Part shown: positions 54,485-63,005 of the stretch, piece after piece
Layout of the letters: every line of letters starts with the position of its first letter
Position numbering within the stretch: the stretch's first letter is position 1
From: Candidatus Bathyarchaeota archaeon
Lineage (GTDB): Archaea > Thermoproteota > Bathyarchaeia > Bathyarchaeales > Bathycorpusculaceae
Direction of reading: 5' to 3'
Length of the DNA stretch: 64,000 nucleotides
Assembly: GCA_025059195.1 (NCBI GenBank)
Contig: JANXDU010000018.1
Location: 34,175-98,174 of the forward strand
Made by a program: the position numbers and the translations under genes
The notes under the pieces: generated by a model
Told to the model about the DNA's origin: nothing
The model's database searches: none
Seen by the model: only the letters and a program-made list of their open reading frames with translations

Positions 54485-55453
54485 ATGCCCTCTTCAAACC
54501 TTGGAAAGGTTTTCATAACCGGCGGAGCGGGTTTCATTGGAAGCCACTTGACTAACAGACTCTGTGCAGAACACGTTGATGTGATTGTTTTCGACAACCT
54601 AAGTGCGGGTCGAATGGAGAACATTGAAAAATGGCTGGACGCGCCGAACTTCAAGTTCGTTTTAGGCGACCTCCTGTTTCCAGAAAAAATTTTAGAGTCT
54701 TTAGACAACTGTGAAACGGTTTTTCACTTTGCAGCAAACCCTGAAGTCAAAATAAGCTCAGAAAACCCCCAAGTTCATTACGAGCAGAACGTGCTTGCAA
54801 CCTTCAACCTTTTGGAGGCCGTTCGAAGAACAGAAAGTGTTAAAACCATAGTTTTTGCCTCCTCCTCTGCAGTTTACGGAGACGCTGAAGAAATTCCAAC
54901 ACCAGAGGACTATGCCCCCTTAAAACCCATTTCGGTTTATGGCGCCTCTAAACTGGCTTCCGAAGCCCTTATAATAAGCTACGCCTACAACTACGGCTTT
55001 AAAACAATAATTTACAGGCTTGCAAACATAGTTGGCTCCAGAGCACGCCACGGGATAATCTACGATTTCGTAAGAAAGTTAAAGGAAAACCCTGAGAGGC
55101 TTGAAATACTGGGCGATGGAAGTCAAAAGAAATCCTATCTACATGTCGAGGACTGCATAGACGCAATCTTATTTGGCATAAACGTAAATCGTGGAAATGC
55201 GGAAATTTTTAATGTCGGTTCAGAAGACCAAATAACCGTCAAAGAAATAGCAGATATTGTCTGTAGAAAAATGAGGCTGAAGGGTGTTCAGTATATGTTC
55301 ACAGGCGGAGTTGATGGTGGAAGAGGGTGGAAGGGAGACGTAAAATTTATGCTTTTAAGCATTAACAAACTTAAAAAGTTGGGTTGGAAGCCCAAACTAA
55401 ACAGCCGCCAAGCGGTGGAGAGGGCTGTAGAAGAAATAATAAAGGGCGGATAA
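54485..55453 (+). CDS. NAD-dependent sugar epimerase (GalE-like)
   Basis: The 322-residue short-chain dehydrogenase has TGGAGFIGSHL at residues 9-19, the catalytic SSSAVYGD near 122 and YGASK near 150 (Tyr-x3-Lys). It interconverts nucleotide sugars, probably UDP-glucose/galactose type. It is followed nine to fifteen bases later by a GT2 gene, giving a supply-and-transfer pair. A second, partial relative lies at the window end. Confidence 0.9.
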   Translation: MPSSNLGKVFITGGAGFIGSHLTNRLCAEHVDVIVFDNLSAGRMENIEKWLDAPNFKFVLGDLLFPEKILESLDNCETVFHFAANPEVKISSENPQVHYEQNVLATFNLLEAVRRTESVKTIVFASSSAVYGDAEEIPTPEDYAPLKPISVYGASKLASEALIISYAYNYGFKTIIYRLANIVGSRARHGIIYDFVRKLKENPERLEILGDGSQKKSYLHVEDCIDAILFGINVNRGNAEIFNVGSEDQITVKEIADIVCRKMRLKGVQYMFTGGVDGGRGWKGDVKFMLLSINKLKKLGWKPKLNSRQAVERAVEEIIKGG

Positions 55454-55468
55454 CCTGAAGGAGTGGCC

Positions 55469-56503
55469 TTGAAAAGGGAAAATGAAGCTAACCCAAAAGT
55501 TTCGATAATAGTTCCTGTAAAAAACGGGGCGCAAAAAATAAAGGATCTCTTAGACTCTCTGATGCACGTTGACTATGACAGAGACAAGCTTGAGATAATA
55601 GTTGTGGACGGCTGTTCCACCGACAACACGAGGGACATAGTCTCCCGATATCCCGTTAAACTTCTGACAGAAGAAAAGCCTGGAGTTAATGTAGCCAGAA
55701 ACAAAGGCATAAAAAACAGCACAGGAGAAATCATAGCCTTCACAGACCATGACTGTGTTGTTCCAAGGGATTGGGTTAAAAAAATAGTCGAAAACCTCAG
55801 AGACCCTGAAGTTGGATGTGTCGGCGGGCAAATTTTGAGGTATAATGACGATTTTTTGGCTAGATATGCTGACGAAAGTATAATCCCAGTAATGCGGATT
55901 TTTAAAAAGAAAACCGTGCTTAATAGGATAAGCTCTCCAATGTATTATCCGGTTGGATGCAACTTTGCTGTTAAAAGGGAAGCTGTTGAAAAAACTGGAT
56001 TTTTCGATGAAAGGTTTGAATATGGCTTTGACGAGCTGGAGTTCGCTGAAAGAGTTTGTGAAAAAGGGTATAAAATTCTGCTCACACCCGAAATCACCGT
56101 TAAGCATAAACACCGCTCAACATTGCCGGCGCTTTTGAAGCAAGCTTTCCGCTACGGGCAAGGAGGCGGCTTACTCCCTAAAGTCAAAGGAGTGAACAGC
56201 ACGCTTTCCAAATGGGTCTTACTAAGCATAACCGGTTTCACCTTATGGTTTTTCGTAATATTATCCCTAATCCTCTACACGTTTTTAACCTGGTCCATGG
56301 ATGTTCTGGCCACGTTGCTTGCGATTTTGTTTTTCCCACTTTTTGGGCTTATGGCTGTATACACTTACAGAACGTTCCGTATGGGAGATGGATTATATAA
56401 GAGGATACTGGCCTACCCATTCATAGACATAGCAAGGTCTCTGGCTTTTGTGGCGGGAGGAGTGCAGCGTTTGCTTAAACCTGCTGAACAGACATGTCCC
56501 TAA
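55469..56503 (+). CDS. GT2 family glycosyltransferase with C-terminal TM helices
   Basis: The roughly 344-residue enzyme has VSIIVPVKNGAQKIKDLLDS, VVDGCSTDNTRDI, FTDHDCVVP (metal site) and FDERFEYGFDELEFAERV, then two hydrophobic helices (about residues 256-305) before the end. It resembles membrane-bound S-layer/EPS glycosyltransferases. AAGGAG precedes TTG 55469 by six bases, so this start is favoured over GTG 55463, which overlaps the Shine-Dalgarno. Confidence 0.88.
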   Translation: MKRENEANPKVSIIVPVKNGAQKIKDLLDSLMHVDYDRDKLEIIVVDGCSTDNTRDIVSRYPVKLLTEEKPGVNVARNKGIKNSTGEIIAFTDHDCVVPRDWVKKIVENLRDPEVGCVGGQILRYNDDFLARYADESIIPVMRIFKKKTVLNRISSPMYYPVGCNFAVKREAVEKTGFFDERFEYGFDELEFAERVCEKGYKILLTPEITVKHKHRSTLPALLKQAFRYGQGGGLLPKVKGVNSTLSKWVLLSITGFTLWFFVILSLILYTFLTWSMDVLATLLAILFFPLFGLMAVYTYRTFRMGDGLYKRILAYPFIDIARSLAFVAGGVQRLLKPAEQTCP

Positions 56504-56589
56504 AGGCTTTCACCTCGAAAGCTGAGCATTAAAATAGGAAAACCTAAATTGCATTTCCAGATACTGTAAGTGATGCGAGTTGATTGGTG

Positions 56590-56964
56590 ATGGCGGAAAA
56601 GGAAGACCCTGTTAAACTACATAAGGATGGCAACACCCTTTACGAGCTTGGCAAGTATGAAGAGGCAAAAGAAAATTTCTTACGGGCGTCAGAACTTTAC
56701 CTGAAAGCGAACAACTTCTTCGACGCCTCTTACTCGCTTTTCAAGGCTGGCGAATGCGCTTTCATGCTTAAAGCCTACGATAAAGCCATTGAATATTTTC
56801 AGAAGTCTGCAGACCTATCCTTCAATAAGGGCTTTGAGCGATTCGGAGTAACCGCACTAGAATATGCAAGGGACTGTTACAAGGCGTTGGCCCAAAAGGA
56901 GAAGGTTGCGGAGCTGGAAAAGAAGATTAAGGAAATTAAAGCGCGGCTGGAGGAATCTTTCTAA
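56590..56964 (+). CDS. TPR-like helical repeat protein
   Basis: The 124-residue protein consists of helical hairpins with TPR spacing (KDGNTLYELGKYEEAKENFL, FKAGECAFMLKAYDKAIEYF), resembling SNAP/TPR superhelices, and a C-terminal coiled-coil. It is cytoplasmic. ATG 56590 or TTG 56584 can start it. It lies 71 bases before the ligase gene. The partner is unknown. Confidence 0.75.
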   Translation: MAEKEDPVKLHKDGNTLYELGKYEEAKENFLRASELYLKANNFFDASYSLFKAGECAFMLKAYDKAIEYFQKSADLSFNKGFERFGVTALEYARDCYKALAQKEKVAELEKKIKEIKARLEESF

Positions 56965-57035
56965 ATCCTCTTTTCTCTTAATGCAAACTATTTAACAACC
57001 TCTGCAAATCCCTAGAATTATAGAAAGGGTAGGCT

Positions 57036-58739
57036 ATGCCCACACCCTTCAAGGCTCTTGCGGAATTGTGTGAAAAACTGGAGGGCATAAGAAAACGCGT
57101 CTCCATGATCAGCTCCGTTTCTGAGTTCTTAAAAAGCCTAGAACCCGAAGAGGTTGAACCTGCGGTTTCCATGATTCTTGGACAGCCCTTTCCAAAGTGG
57201 AGCCAGCGAACTTTAGAAGTGAGCTGGGCTACGCTCAGCGAGATAATTAGACGCATAACGGGAGTAGACTGGAAAATTTTTATGGAGGCCTTTAGCAAAA
57301 CTGGCGATATAGGCGCCGCGACGAGAATGGTTTTTGAAAGCAGCAAAATCAAAAGGCAAACACCATTGTTTGAAAAGGCCTTAACTATAACAGAGGTTAG
57401 ACGCAGTTTTGAAGCCATAGCGGAGGCTGTTGGCGCTGGTTCTAGAGAGAAAAAAGAGCGTTTAACAGAGGCTCTGTTGAGTTCATCCTCCCCGCTTGAG
57501 GCTAAATATATAGTTAAAATTATTGTTGGGGAGATGCGGACAGGTTTCCACGAGGGTTTGATGGAGCAGGCAATTTCAGAGGCATTTCATGTTCCGTTGG
57601 ATGTTGTTCAAAGGGCCAGCATGGTTCTGGGCGACGTAGGCGCCGTTGCGGCCGTGGCGAAAACTGAAGGTAAAGATGGATTATTAAAAGTTAGTTTTAA
57701 AGTTTTCAGACCTGTTAAGCTCATGTTGGCGCAAATGGCCAGCAACGTGGCTGAAGCCCTAAAGGAACACGGTGGAAAAACAGCCTTCGAGTATAAGCTT
57801 GACGGGGCCAGGGTGCAAATTCACAAACAAGGCGAAACGATTAGGATTTATAGCCGCAGACTAACCGACGTGACGGAAAGCCTACCAGAAATAGCTGAAA
57901 CTGTAAAAAGGAACGTGGAGGCTGAAGAGGCCATTTTGGAGGGGGAAGTAATAGCCGTAAACGGCGAAGGCCACCCGCTCCCCTTTCAACATTTAATGCG
58001 CCGGTTTAAACGGATTCACGAAATTGAAGGTATGGCTGAAGCCATCCCTGTGAAGCTTTATCTTTTCGACGTTCTCTACTTGAACGGGCAAAGTCTAATA
58101 GCTCTTCCATACCTCCGGCGAAGACAGATTCTAGCGGAAAGGGTAGGCGAAATTCCATTAACAAAGCAGATTATAACGGATAGCGTGGAAGAAGCGGAAA
58201 ACTTTCTTAAAGAAGCCACGAGCTCTGGCCATGAAGGACTCATAGCCAAAAAAGTTGACAGCGACTATGTTCCTGGGATTCGTGGGAAACGTTGGCTTAA
58301 GATAAAGCCAATCCTTGAACCCCTTGACTTGGTGATTGTAGCCGCAGAATATGGTTATGGAAGAAGACGCGAGTGGCTTTCAGATTACCATTTAGCGGCG
58401 CGTGACGCTGAAACAGGGGAATTTCTGACGGTGGGTAAGACTTTCAAGGGTTTAACCGACATGGAGATCATTGAAATGACGAAGCGGTTAAAGGCGCTGG
58501 CCATAAAAGAAGAGCCTCGAAGAGTTTTCGTAGCTCCAAAAATAGTTGTCGAAGTAGCCTATAACGAAATCCAAAAAAGTCCAAAATACAAGTGCGGCAT
58601 GGCGCTGCGGTTTGCGAGGATAACTCGCATAAGAGAAGATAAAGCCCCCGAGGAAGCGGACACCATACAACGGGTCAAAGAAATCTACAAAAGCCAATTT
58701 TCTAAAAAGGGTAATATACAGCTTAAAAACAGCAGATAA
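57036..58739 (+). CDS. lig: ATP-dependent DNA ligase
   Basis: The 567-residue archaeal replicative ligase has an N-terminal helical DNA-binding domain (about 1-220), the adenylation domain with the nucleophile in EYKLDGARVQIH (Lys near 254), EGEVIAV (motif III region), and motif V with RWLKIKP near 425. The OB domain follows. Length is in the usual 550-600 range, and all motifs are present. It joins Okazaki fragments. Confidence 0.97.
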   Translation: MPTPFKALAELCEKLEGIRKRVSMISSVSEFLKSLEPEEVEPAVSMILGQPFPKWSQRTLEVSWATLSEIIRRITGVDWKIFMEAFSKTGDIGAATRMVFESSKIKRQTPLFEKALTITEVRRSFEAIAEAVGAGSREKKERLTEALLSSSSPLEAKYIVKIIVGEMRTGFHEGLMEQAISEAFHVPLDVVQRASMVLGDVGAVAAVAKTEGKDGLLKVSFKVFRPVKLMLAQMASNVAEALKEHGGKTAFEYKLDGARVQIHKQGETIRIYSRRLTDVTESLPEIAETVKRNVEAEEAILEGEVIAVNGEGHPLPFQHLMRRFKRIHEIEGMAEAIPVKLYLFDVLYLNGQSLIALPYLRRRQILAERVGEIPLTKQIITDSVEEAENFLKEATSSGHEGLIAKKVDSDYVPGIRGKRWLKIKPILEPLDLVIVAAEYGYGRRREWLSDYHLAARDAETGEFLTVGKTFKGLTDMEIIEMTKRLKALAIKEEPRRVFVAPKIVVEVAYNEIQKSPKYKCGMALRFARITRIREDKAPEEADTIQRVKEIYKSQFSKKGNIQLKNSR

Positions 58740-58757
58740 AATTGAAGGCTGGTTTAA

Positions 58758-59801
58758 ATGGCAAAATCTAGAAAACCGCCAATTTCCTATAGCGAATTTT
58801 ACAGTCGCCAACTGGTCTTAAAAGAGCTCGGTCCCTCAGGTCAGGAAAAACTTGCGAAAGCAAAAGTTGCCGTTGTGGGGTTAGGTGGGCTTGGCACTGT
58901 TTCATCACTTTATTTGGCTTTGGCGGGTGTAGGTTATCTGCGTCTCATAGACCAAGATACTGTTGAACCCCACAACCTTCACAGGCAAGTTTTGTACACT
59001 CCGAGGGATTTAGACTATCCTAAGGCTGAGGTTTCGGCGAAAAGACTCGTGGAAGTAAACCCGTACATAAAGGTTGAAGCTGTTCCGGAAAACGTGAACG
59101 CCAACAACGTTGAAAAGCTTTTGGGCGGCGTTAACTGTGTTGTCGACGGTTTGGACAATATGCGAACCCGCTACCTAGTTAACCGTGCATGTGTAAAGCT
59201 GAAGATTCCCTACATTTTCGGAGCGGCAATAGGCGTTGAAGGCAACCTTTCAGTTTTCACCCCCCCGGAAACACCATGCCTAGAATGCGTTTTACCCAAC
59301 ATTGACGATAGTACCCTGCCTACATGTCACGTCAGAGGTGTGCTCGGTGCGACTCCAGGAATAATAGGCACAATGCAAGCCATGGAAACCATAAAACTGC
59401 TAGCTGGAATAGGCACGCCACTAAAAGGCAAACTCCTGATATGCGACTTCAACGATATGTATTTCACCACCATAGAGATCCCAAAAAGGCCAAACTGTCC
59501 CACATGCCAAGGCGAAACAGCAGCGCAGAAAACTCAAGAAAAACTTGTCTGGCTCTGTGGACACGACACAGTCAACATAAACCCAGAAAAACCCACAAAA
59601 CTAAGCCTAGAAGCCATCTACACAAAAATAAAGGAAAAATTCAAAGTCCGCATAAAAACGTCCACAGCCATAGTCTTCAACCACAAAAACCACGAGATAA
59701 CATTATTCAGCACAGGCCGTATGCTAATAAAAAACGTGCCAAACGAAAAAACAGCCGCGAAAATCTACAACGAAATCAAACAAAAAATAGGCTTAAACTA
59801 A
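58758..59801 (+). CDS. E1-like adenylyltransferase (ThiF/MoeB/HesA family) with C-terminal extension
   Basis: The 347-residue protein activates the C-terminus of a ubiquitin-like or sulfur-carrier protein. GLGGLGTVSSLYLALAGVG near residue 37 is the ATP-binding loop, DNLHRQVLY-type HNLHRQVLY near 74, DGLDNMRTRYLVN near 130, and zinc cysteines CLEC and CPTC are present, with TCHVRGVLGATPGI covering the active-site loop. A C-terminal domain of about 80 residues (from KLVWLCGHDTVN) adds an alpha-beta module found on some homologues. Target could be SAMP/MoaD/ThiS-like; no partner is adjacent. Confidence 0.9.
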   Translation: MAKSRKPPISYSEFYSRQLVLKELGPSGQEKLAKAKVAVVGLGGLGTVSSLYLALAGVGYLRLIDQDTVEPHNLHRQVLYTPRDLDYPKAEVSAKRLVEVNPYIKVEAVPENVNANNVEKLLGGVNCVVDGLDNMRTRYLVNRACVKLKIPYIFGAAIGVEGNLSVFTPPETPCLECVLPNIDDSTLPTCHVRGVLGATPGIIGTMQAMETIKLLAGIGTPLKGKLLICDFNDMYFTTIEIPKRPNCPTCQGETAAQKTQEKLVWLCGHDTVNINPEKPTKLSLEAIYTKIKEKFKVRIKTSTAIVFNHKNHEITLFSTGRMLIKNVPNEKTAAKIYNEIKQKIGLN

Positions 59802-59855
59802 CAACATTTATTACCACAAACAACTCTAGACATTATTAACCCTAGACCAGTAAAT

Positions 59856-59928
59856 GCCGGGGTGGCCGAGCGGTTCAGGCGGCTGCCTGCAGAGCAGCTA
59901 TACGTGGGTTCAACTCCCACCCCCGGCT
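59856..59928 (+). tRNA. tRNA-Cys(GCA)
   Basis: The acceptor stem GCCGGGG pairs with CCCCGGC, the anticodon stem GCTGC/GCAGC holds loop CTGCAGA with anticodon GCA, and the T arm is GTGGG-TTCAACT-CCCAC. The discriminator is T, the usual identity base for tRNA-Cys. CCA is not encoded. An integrase gene begins its coding end 54 bases downstream, so this tRNA is a likely integration site. Confidence 0.95.
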
Positions 59929-59962
59929 TTCTGGAACAAACCCTCAGCCTTTCCAAGATGAA

Positions 59963-59980
59963 CCCTCGGCTCTTAGAGGG
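59963..59980. other. Short hairpin between tRNA-Cys and the integrase
   Basis: CCCTC and GAGGG form a 5-base stem around an 8-base loop in the 53-base gap after the tRNA. It could be a processing/termination element or part of the attachment region. The evidence is weak. Confidence 0.3.
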
Positions 59981-59981
59981 C

Positions 59982-61202
59982 TCATTTAGGCTTCCTGAAA
60001 AATTTAGCCCCATTATGCTCGCAGACATATTCAAATCCAGCCTCTATTAGTTGGGCTATCTCCTCATTTGTCGTTGCAACTTTGCAAATATAATCGTCCT
60101 CCCTCTTAAAGTCCACAAGCTGAGTGTATATCAGCGTATTCTTGATATTCTTGTGTCCAAGCAGCCTCATCACATAAAGGATGTCTTTTGTTTTATAGTA
60201 TTCCATCGTGGCCTTCCAGTGGCGGAATGTGTGGAAGGTAATCTGCAAAAGCCTCGGGTTTCCAAGTTTTTCAGCAGCCCTTCTCCTTTGCCGTGCATAT
60301 TGTCTCGCAAAGCCTCTAATTGGGTATCCTCCGAATATTAGTTGGGATTTTTTAGGTAGCGAGTTAAGCATAGCTGCAAGTTTATGGGATATTCTTAGTA
60401 TTCTCGGATTGCTGCCCTTTTCAGGCGTCACCCTAACATTTAGATTTATTAGGTCGAGATCTGTCCATTTAAGGTTCCAGGCCTCTCCAGCCCTCATTCC
60501 AGTTTCTTTAAGAAGTTGTAGGAAAGTCGCCGTCTTTTTTCCACAGCTTGCAATCAGCTGATCCAATTCCTCCTCGGTTGGTATGAACGGCAGCTTTTGA
60601 GTTCTGCGATATTTTGGCGGATCCCATTTTCCACCAATCATCAATAAGAAACTGCTGTAGGCTTCTACGGCGAGTTCTTTTCTTCCATCGCTCCAAAATT
60701 CCTGTTTTGATATAGTTTGTTTCACAGAATCTGGATCAAAAAGATCTGCTCCAAGCTTTAGTAGACGTTTTAACAGTTTAACTCGTCCCTCAATCGTGGC
60801 CTTTGAATAGCCATTTTTTAGTAGCCAAAGGCTATATTCAACGACTTTTGCAATAGCTTCCGGATAATGATTGAACGAAAGCGCTGTGGCTCCCGCGGCC
60901 TGCTTTTCGTTTTCTTTTTCCACTGTGGCCAAGGTTTGCACCGCCCTGCCAAGGGCGGTGGAATCTCGCCCACAAGGCTCATTGTTCCCTTGGCATTTAT
61001 AGTCTAAGCTGTTTTCGGGATTTAAGCTGAATGGATGATTCTTCCATTGAGTGGGGAGCCTTTTGTGGTTTGGGTCTGTGAAGCGGTAGCCGCAGTTTCT
61101 ACATAGCCAACGCTGGACTTTGGTGTTGTCCGCTAGCATTCTTAATCCGTCTCTCCATATTTTTGTTGAGCCACATTGGGGACAATGGGTCATATTTTTC
61201 AA
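59982..61202 (-). CDS. Tyrosine recombinase (integrase) with N-terminal zinc ribbon
   Basis: The roughly 406-residue integrase starts with a zinc ribbon (CPQCGSTKIW and CRNCGYRF, residues 7-40), a low-complexity linker (about 50-110), a SAM-like core-binding domain (about 115-195) and a catalytic domain. That domain carries the full active-site set: Arg in TGMRAGEAWNLKW, Lys in TPEKGSN, HTFRHW (H-x-x-R), LLGHKN and the nucleophilic Tyr in LIYTQLV. It looks active. A 9-base inverted repeat (60939-60960) lies in the linker. TTG 61202 or ATG 61193 can start it. Its 3' end faces tRNA-Cys, the usual arrangement for tRNA-targeting elements. Confidence 0.93.
   Translation of the reverse strand: MKNMTHCPQCGSTKIWRDGLRMLADNTKVQRWLCRNCGYRFTDPNHKRLPTQWKNHPFSLNPENSLDYKCQGNNEPCGRDSTALGRAVQTLATVEKENEKQAAGATALSFNHYPEAIAKVVEYSLWLLKNGYSKATIEGRVKLLKRLLKLGADLFDPDSVKQTISKQEFWSDGRKELAVEAYSSFLLMIGGKWDPPKYRRTQKLPFIPTEEELDQLIASCGKKTATFLQLLKETGMRAGEAWNLKWTDLDLINLNVRVTPEKGSNPRILRISHKLAAMLNSLPKKSQLIFGGYPIRGFARQYARQRRRAAEKLGNPRLLQITFHTFRHWKATMEYYKTKDILYVMRLLGHKNIKNTLIYTQLVDFKREDDYICKVATTNEEIAQLIEAGFEYVCEHNGAKFFRKPK
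60939..60960. repeat. Perfect 9-bp inverted repeat inside the integrase linker
   Basis: CACCGCCCT and AGGGCGGTG are exact complements around GCCA. The palindrome falls in the codons of the low-complexity linker (about residues 81-88), not in a folded domain. It may be the trace of a short palindromic insertion or a structured site in the transcript. Confidence 0.6.
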
Positions 61203-61311
61203 CCGTTAAGCGTGTTTAAACCAGAAAAAGGAGGGGAGTGGAATGGCGTCGTGGAGGCTTTTTGGCATTGGCGCCAGCAACGGCATTCCATGCATATCAC
61301 GGCTGAAGGCG

Positions 61312-61788
61312 CTAGAAAGTTTCCGTAGCAGCTGGGCTTTCGTTCAACGCTTCCAGCAGCGCCTTCTTCTGCTCTAACGGTAGGGCCTTCACCTTCGCGA
61401 TTAAGTCGGCGTCTAAAGGGCTGTTGGATTGCCGATCTACCGGAAGCTTCTGCTGTGGCTCGCGGTAGGGGATACCGAAAATAACCTGCCTCTGCTCGCC
61501 CCGCACCGTCTGCGTTTCAATTTTGACTTTGACTTTCTTGCCCCTCCATAATGTGCTGTCGTCGCCAAACGCGTCTAGTAGGCGATCCCAAGTAGTGCTG
61601 TTGAAACCCCAAGTGTAAAGCTCGCCAGTCCGCAACAACCTAACAACAGCATAGCCCCGCGGCCTCTCGAAACGACTGTCCTCAGCACTACGCACATAAG
61701 GCTCATCAACAATCTCTACAAGGTCGTCCTGCTTGACATGGTGAGGCTTCAGAAAAGGCGGCCTTCCCATCCTAGGCAGTTTCACCAT
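61312..61788 (-). CDS. Hypothetical protein of the integrated element (beta-rich)
   Basis: The 158-residue protein has a beta-rich central region (residues about 20-100: GYAVVRLLRTGELYTWGF, then KVKVKIETQTVRGEQRQVIF) and a helical C-terminal segment (ADLIAKVKALPLEQKKALLEA). The composition allows an OB-like or nucleic-acid-binding fold, but I recognise no family. Its start overlaps the upstream gene by 17 bases, so the two are translated together. It lies directly upstream of the integrase. Confidence 0.6.
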   Translation of the reverse strand: MVKLPRMGRPPFLKPHHVKQDDLVEIVDEPYVRSAEDSRFERPRGYAVVRLLRTGELYTWGFNSTTWDRLLDAFGDDSTLWRGKKVKVKIETQTVRGEQRQVIFGIPYREPQQKLPVDRQSNSPLDADLIAKVKALPLEQKKALLEALNESPAATETF

Positions 61789-62287
61789 CCAGCTTTTTCA
61801 CCTCCTTCAAGCTTGTTTTGTCACGTCGACGTGACCGTGAACGCCCACGCAAATCGGGCTTAAGGCGGAAAGGCCGAACATCCTGCAAAAGCCGCTCTTG
61901 AATTTCCGCTATTTCATGAGCAATCTGCTCCCGCCTAGCCGCAATCTTACGGAAAACCCGCTCCTCTTTAGGGTTGAGGGCTTTTAATGGACGTTGAGCG
62001 TCTTGAATATGCGTTAAAGATCTTCCAGGCTCACGCAAAACCTTAGCAACATAGCTGGGCAAGTAGCTGCCGCTTCTCAACATGGCATTACAAACACGAC
62101 GCAACCGAGCCTCCTCCCGCAACAAAACATCTAAACGCGCCTCAAACCTCAACAACTCAACATCACAACCACCCAAAAAACTCTGAACAGCCAAATTCAC
62201 CACACGATTAAAACTAACACCACGCTCCCGACAAAACCGCACCAACAAAGGATACAAATCCTTCCAAAAATACACAGCCCTATGCAT
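61772..62287 (-). CDS. Hypothetical helical protein with RHH-like N-terminus
   Basis: The 171-residue protein begins MHRAVYFWKDLYPLLVRFCR, then GVSFNRVVNLAVQSFL, a strand-helix-helix pattern like ribbon-helix-helix DNA-binding proteins. A long, basic, helical middle follows, with a C-terminal Arg/Lys-rich stretch (RGRSRSRRRDK). DNA binding in the element is likely. ATG 62287 overlaps the previous reading frame; GTG 62299 is an alternative. Confidence 0.6.
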   Translation of the reverse strand: MHRAVYFWKDLYPLLVRFCRERGVSFNRVVNLAVQSFLGGCDVELLRFEARLDVLLREEARLRRVCNAMLRSGSYLPSYVAKVLREPGRSLTHIQDAQRPLKALNPKEERVFRKIAARREQIAHEIAEIQERLLQDVRPFRLKPDLRGRSRSRRRDKTSLKEVKKLDGETA

Positions 62288-62519
62288 AGACTCCCACACC
62301 TACAGCGTCTATGCTAAAATGTAGCACGTCTAAAAGTCGCTTAACAGATCTTTCTGCACGGCGTTTTCGCTGAACACAGCTTAAAACAAGCTTATCAGCA
62401 GATGTGCTACATTTTTGTTTAGAAGCGGAAGAGGCAGCCTTGTATGGGCATTGGTTGTCTCCATGTTTGCAGTTTGTGTAGCCTTTGTTGTCTACAGTTT
62501 GGTGAGGGCAGTTTTTCAT
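62280..62519 (-). CDS. Small cysteine-rich basic protein
   Basis: The 79-residue frame begins MKNCPHQTVDNKGYTNCKHG, followed by CPYK, CSTSADK and SCVQRKRRAERSVKRLL. Six cysteines in the first 55 residues suggest a metal-binding knuckle, with a basic helix after it. It ends eight bases into the next gene. The frame is open further upstream (to 62654) in an overlap with another small gene, so the start is uncertain. No family recognised. Confidence 0.42.
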   Translation of the reverse strand: MKNCPHQTVDNKGYTNCKHGDNQCPYKAASSASKQKCSTSADKLVLSCVQRKRRAERSVKRLLDVLHFSIDAVGVGVYA

Positions 62520-62539
62520 GGTTTTATTGCCTACCGTGC

Positions 62540-62746
62540 TTATCGTTGGATGTGTAACTGGAGTAGTTGACGTGTACGCACAAGTTCGTCCGCGATGAAG
62601 CATAAAATGCAATTTGAGAAGTTTATATCTGACGTGTCGCACCAATTTTGGCATTTCTTGCAGAAGATCATTTTGTAAAGCATAATTGGAGGTGGTGGGA
62701 TTCTTTTTGATTGTTGAGAAACATTTGCCTCAGTCGTGTCTTTCAT
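62540..62746 (-). CDS. Small zinc-finger protein
   Basis: The 68-residue frame holds FCKKCQNWC and NCILCF, a Cys4 zinc-binding arrangement, after an N-terminal proline-rich segment. ATG 62746 lies five bases after the stop of the ribbon-helix-helix gene, with the five intervening bases all G, so coupled translation is likely. No family is recognised. Confidence 0.45.
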   Translation of the reverse strand: MKDTTEANVSQQSKRIPPPPIMLYKMIFCKKCQNWCDTSDINFSNCILCFIADELVRTRQLLQLHIQR

Positions 62747-62751
62747 CCCCC

Positions 62752-62946
62752 TTAGTTTTCAGGAATAGGCGTATCCTTGAAGGGTTCTGCCGGGCTTATT
62801 CCAAGCGATTTTAATTTTTCCCTTACCGCTTCGCGTATGAACTCAACTTTCGTATAGTGCCAATACTTTGCGACTACAACGTTTACGGCTTCGTCTAGTG
62901 CTTTGGGAACTTGTATGTTCCATGTTGCAGTTTTTCTCTTTAACAT
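62752..62946 (-). CDS. Ribbon-helix-helix (CopG-like) regulator
   Basis: The 64-residue protein reads MLKRKTATWNIQVPKALDEA, then VEFIREAVREKLKSLG, a clear ribbon-helix-helix: a beta strand, two helices and the usual N-cap. Such dimers control plasmid and element genes. GGGAG lies nine bases before ATG 62946; the open frame continues upstream without a better start. It leads the minus-strand row that ends in the integrase and diverges from the plus-strand gene at 63006. Confidence 0.8.
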   Translation of the reverse strand: MLKRKTATWNIQVPKALDEAVNVVVAKYWHYTKVEFIREAVREKLKSLGISPAEPFKDTPIPEN

Positions 62947-63005
62947 GCTATTAAACTCCCACATTTTACGAAAAAAATTTAAAGCTGTCCAAGTAATAGA
63001 AGTTA

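Noticed and set aside
61243..61377. A 44-residue plus-strand ORF with a GGAGGGGAG upstream
   Set aside because: Half of it is antisense to the 61312-61788 gene, composition is not protein-like, and no promoter is seen. The purine-rich stretch is probably chance.
59907..62960. 9-base matches to the tRNA-Cys T arm (AACTCCCAC at about 62954-62962, and CTCCCAC near 62291) as a second attachment site
   Set aside because: The matches are too short and stop before the acceptor stem; att repeats at tRNA genes normally cover 15 bases or more including the 3' end.
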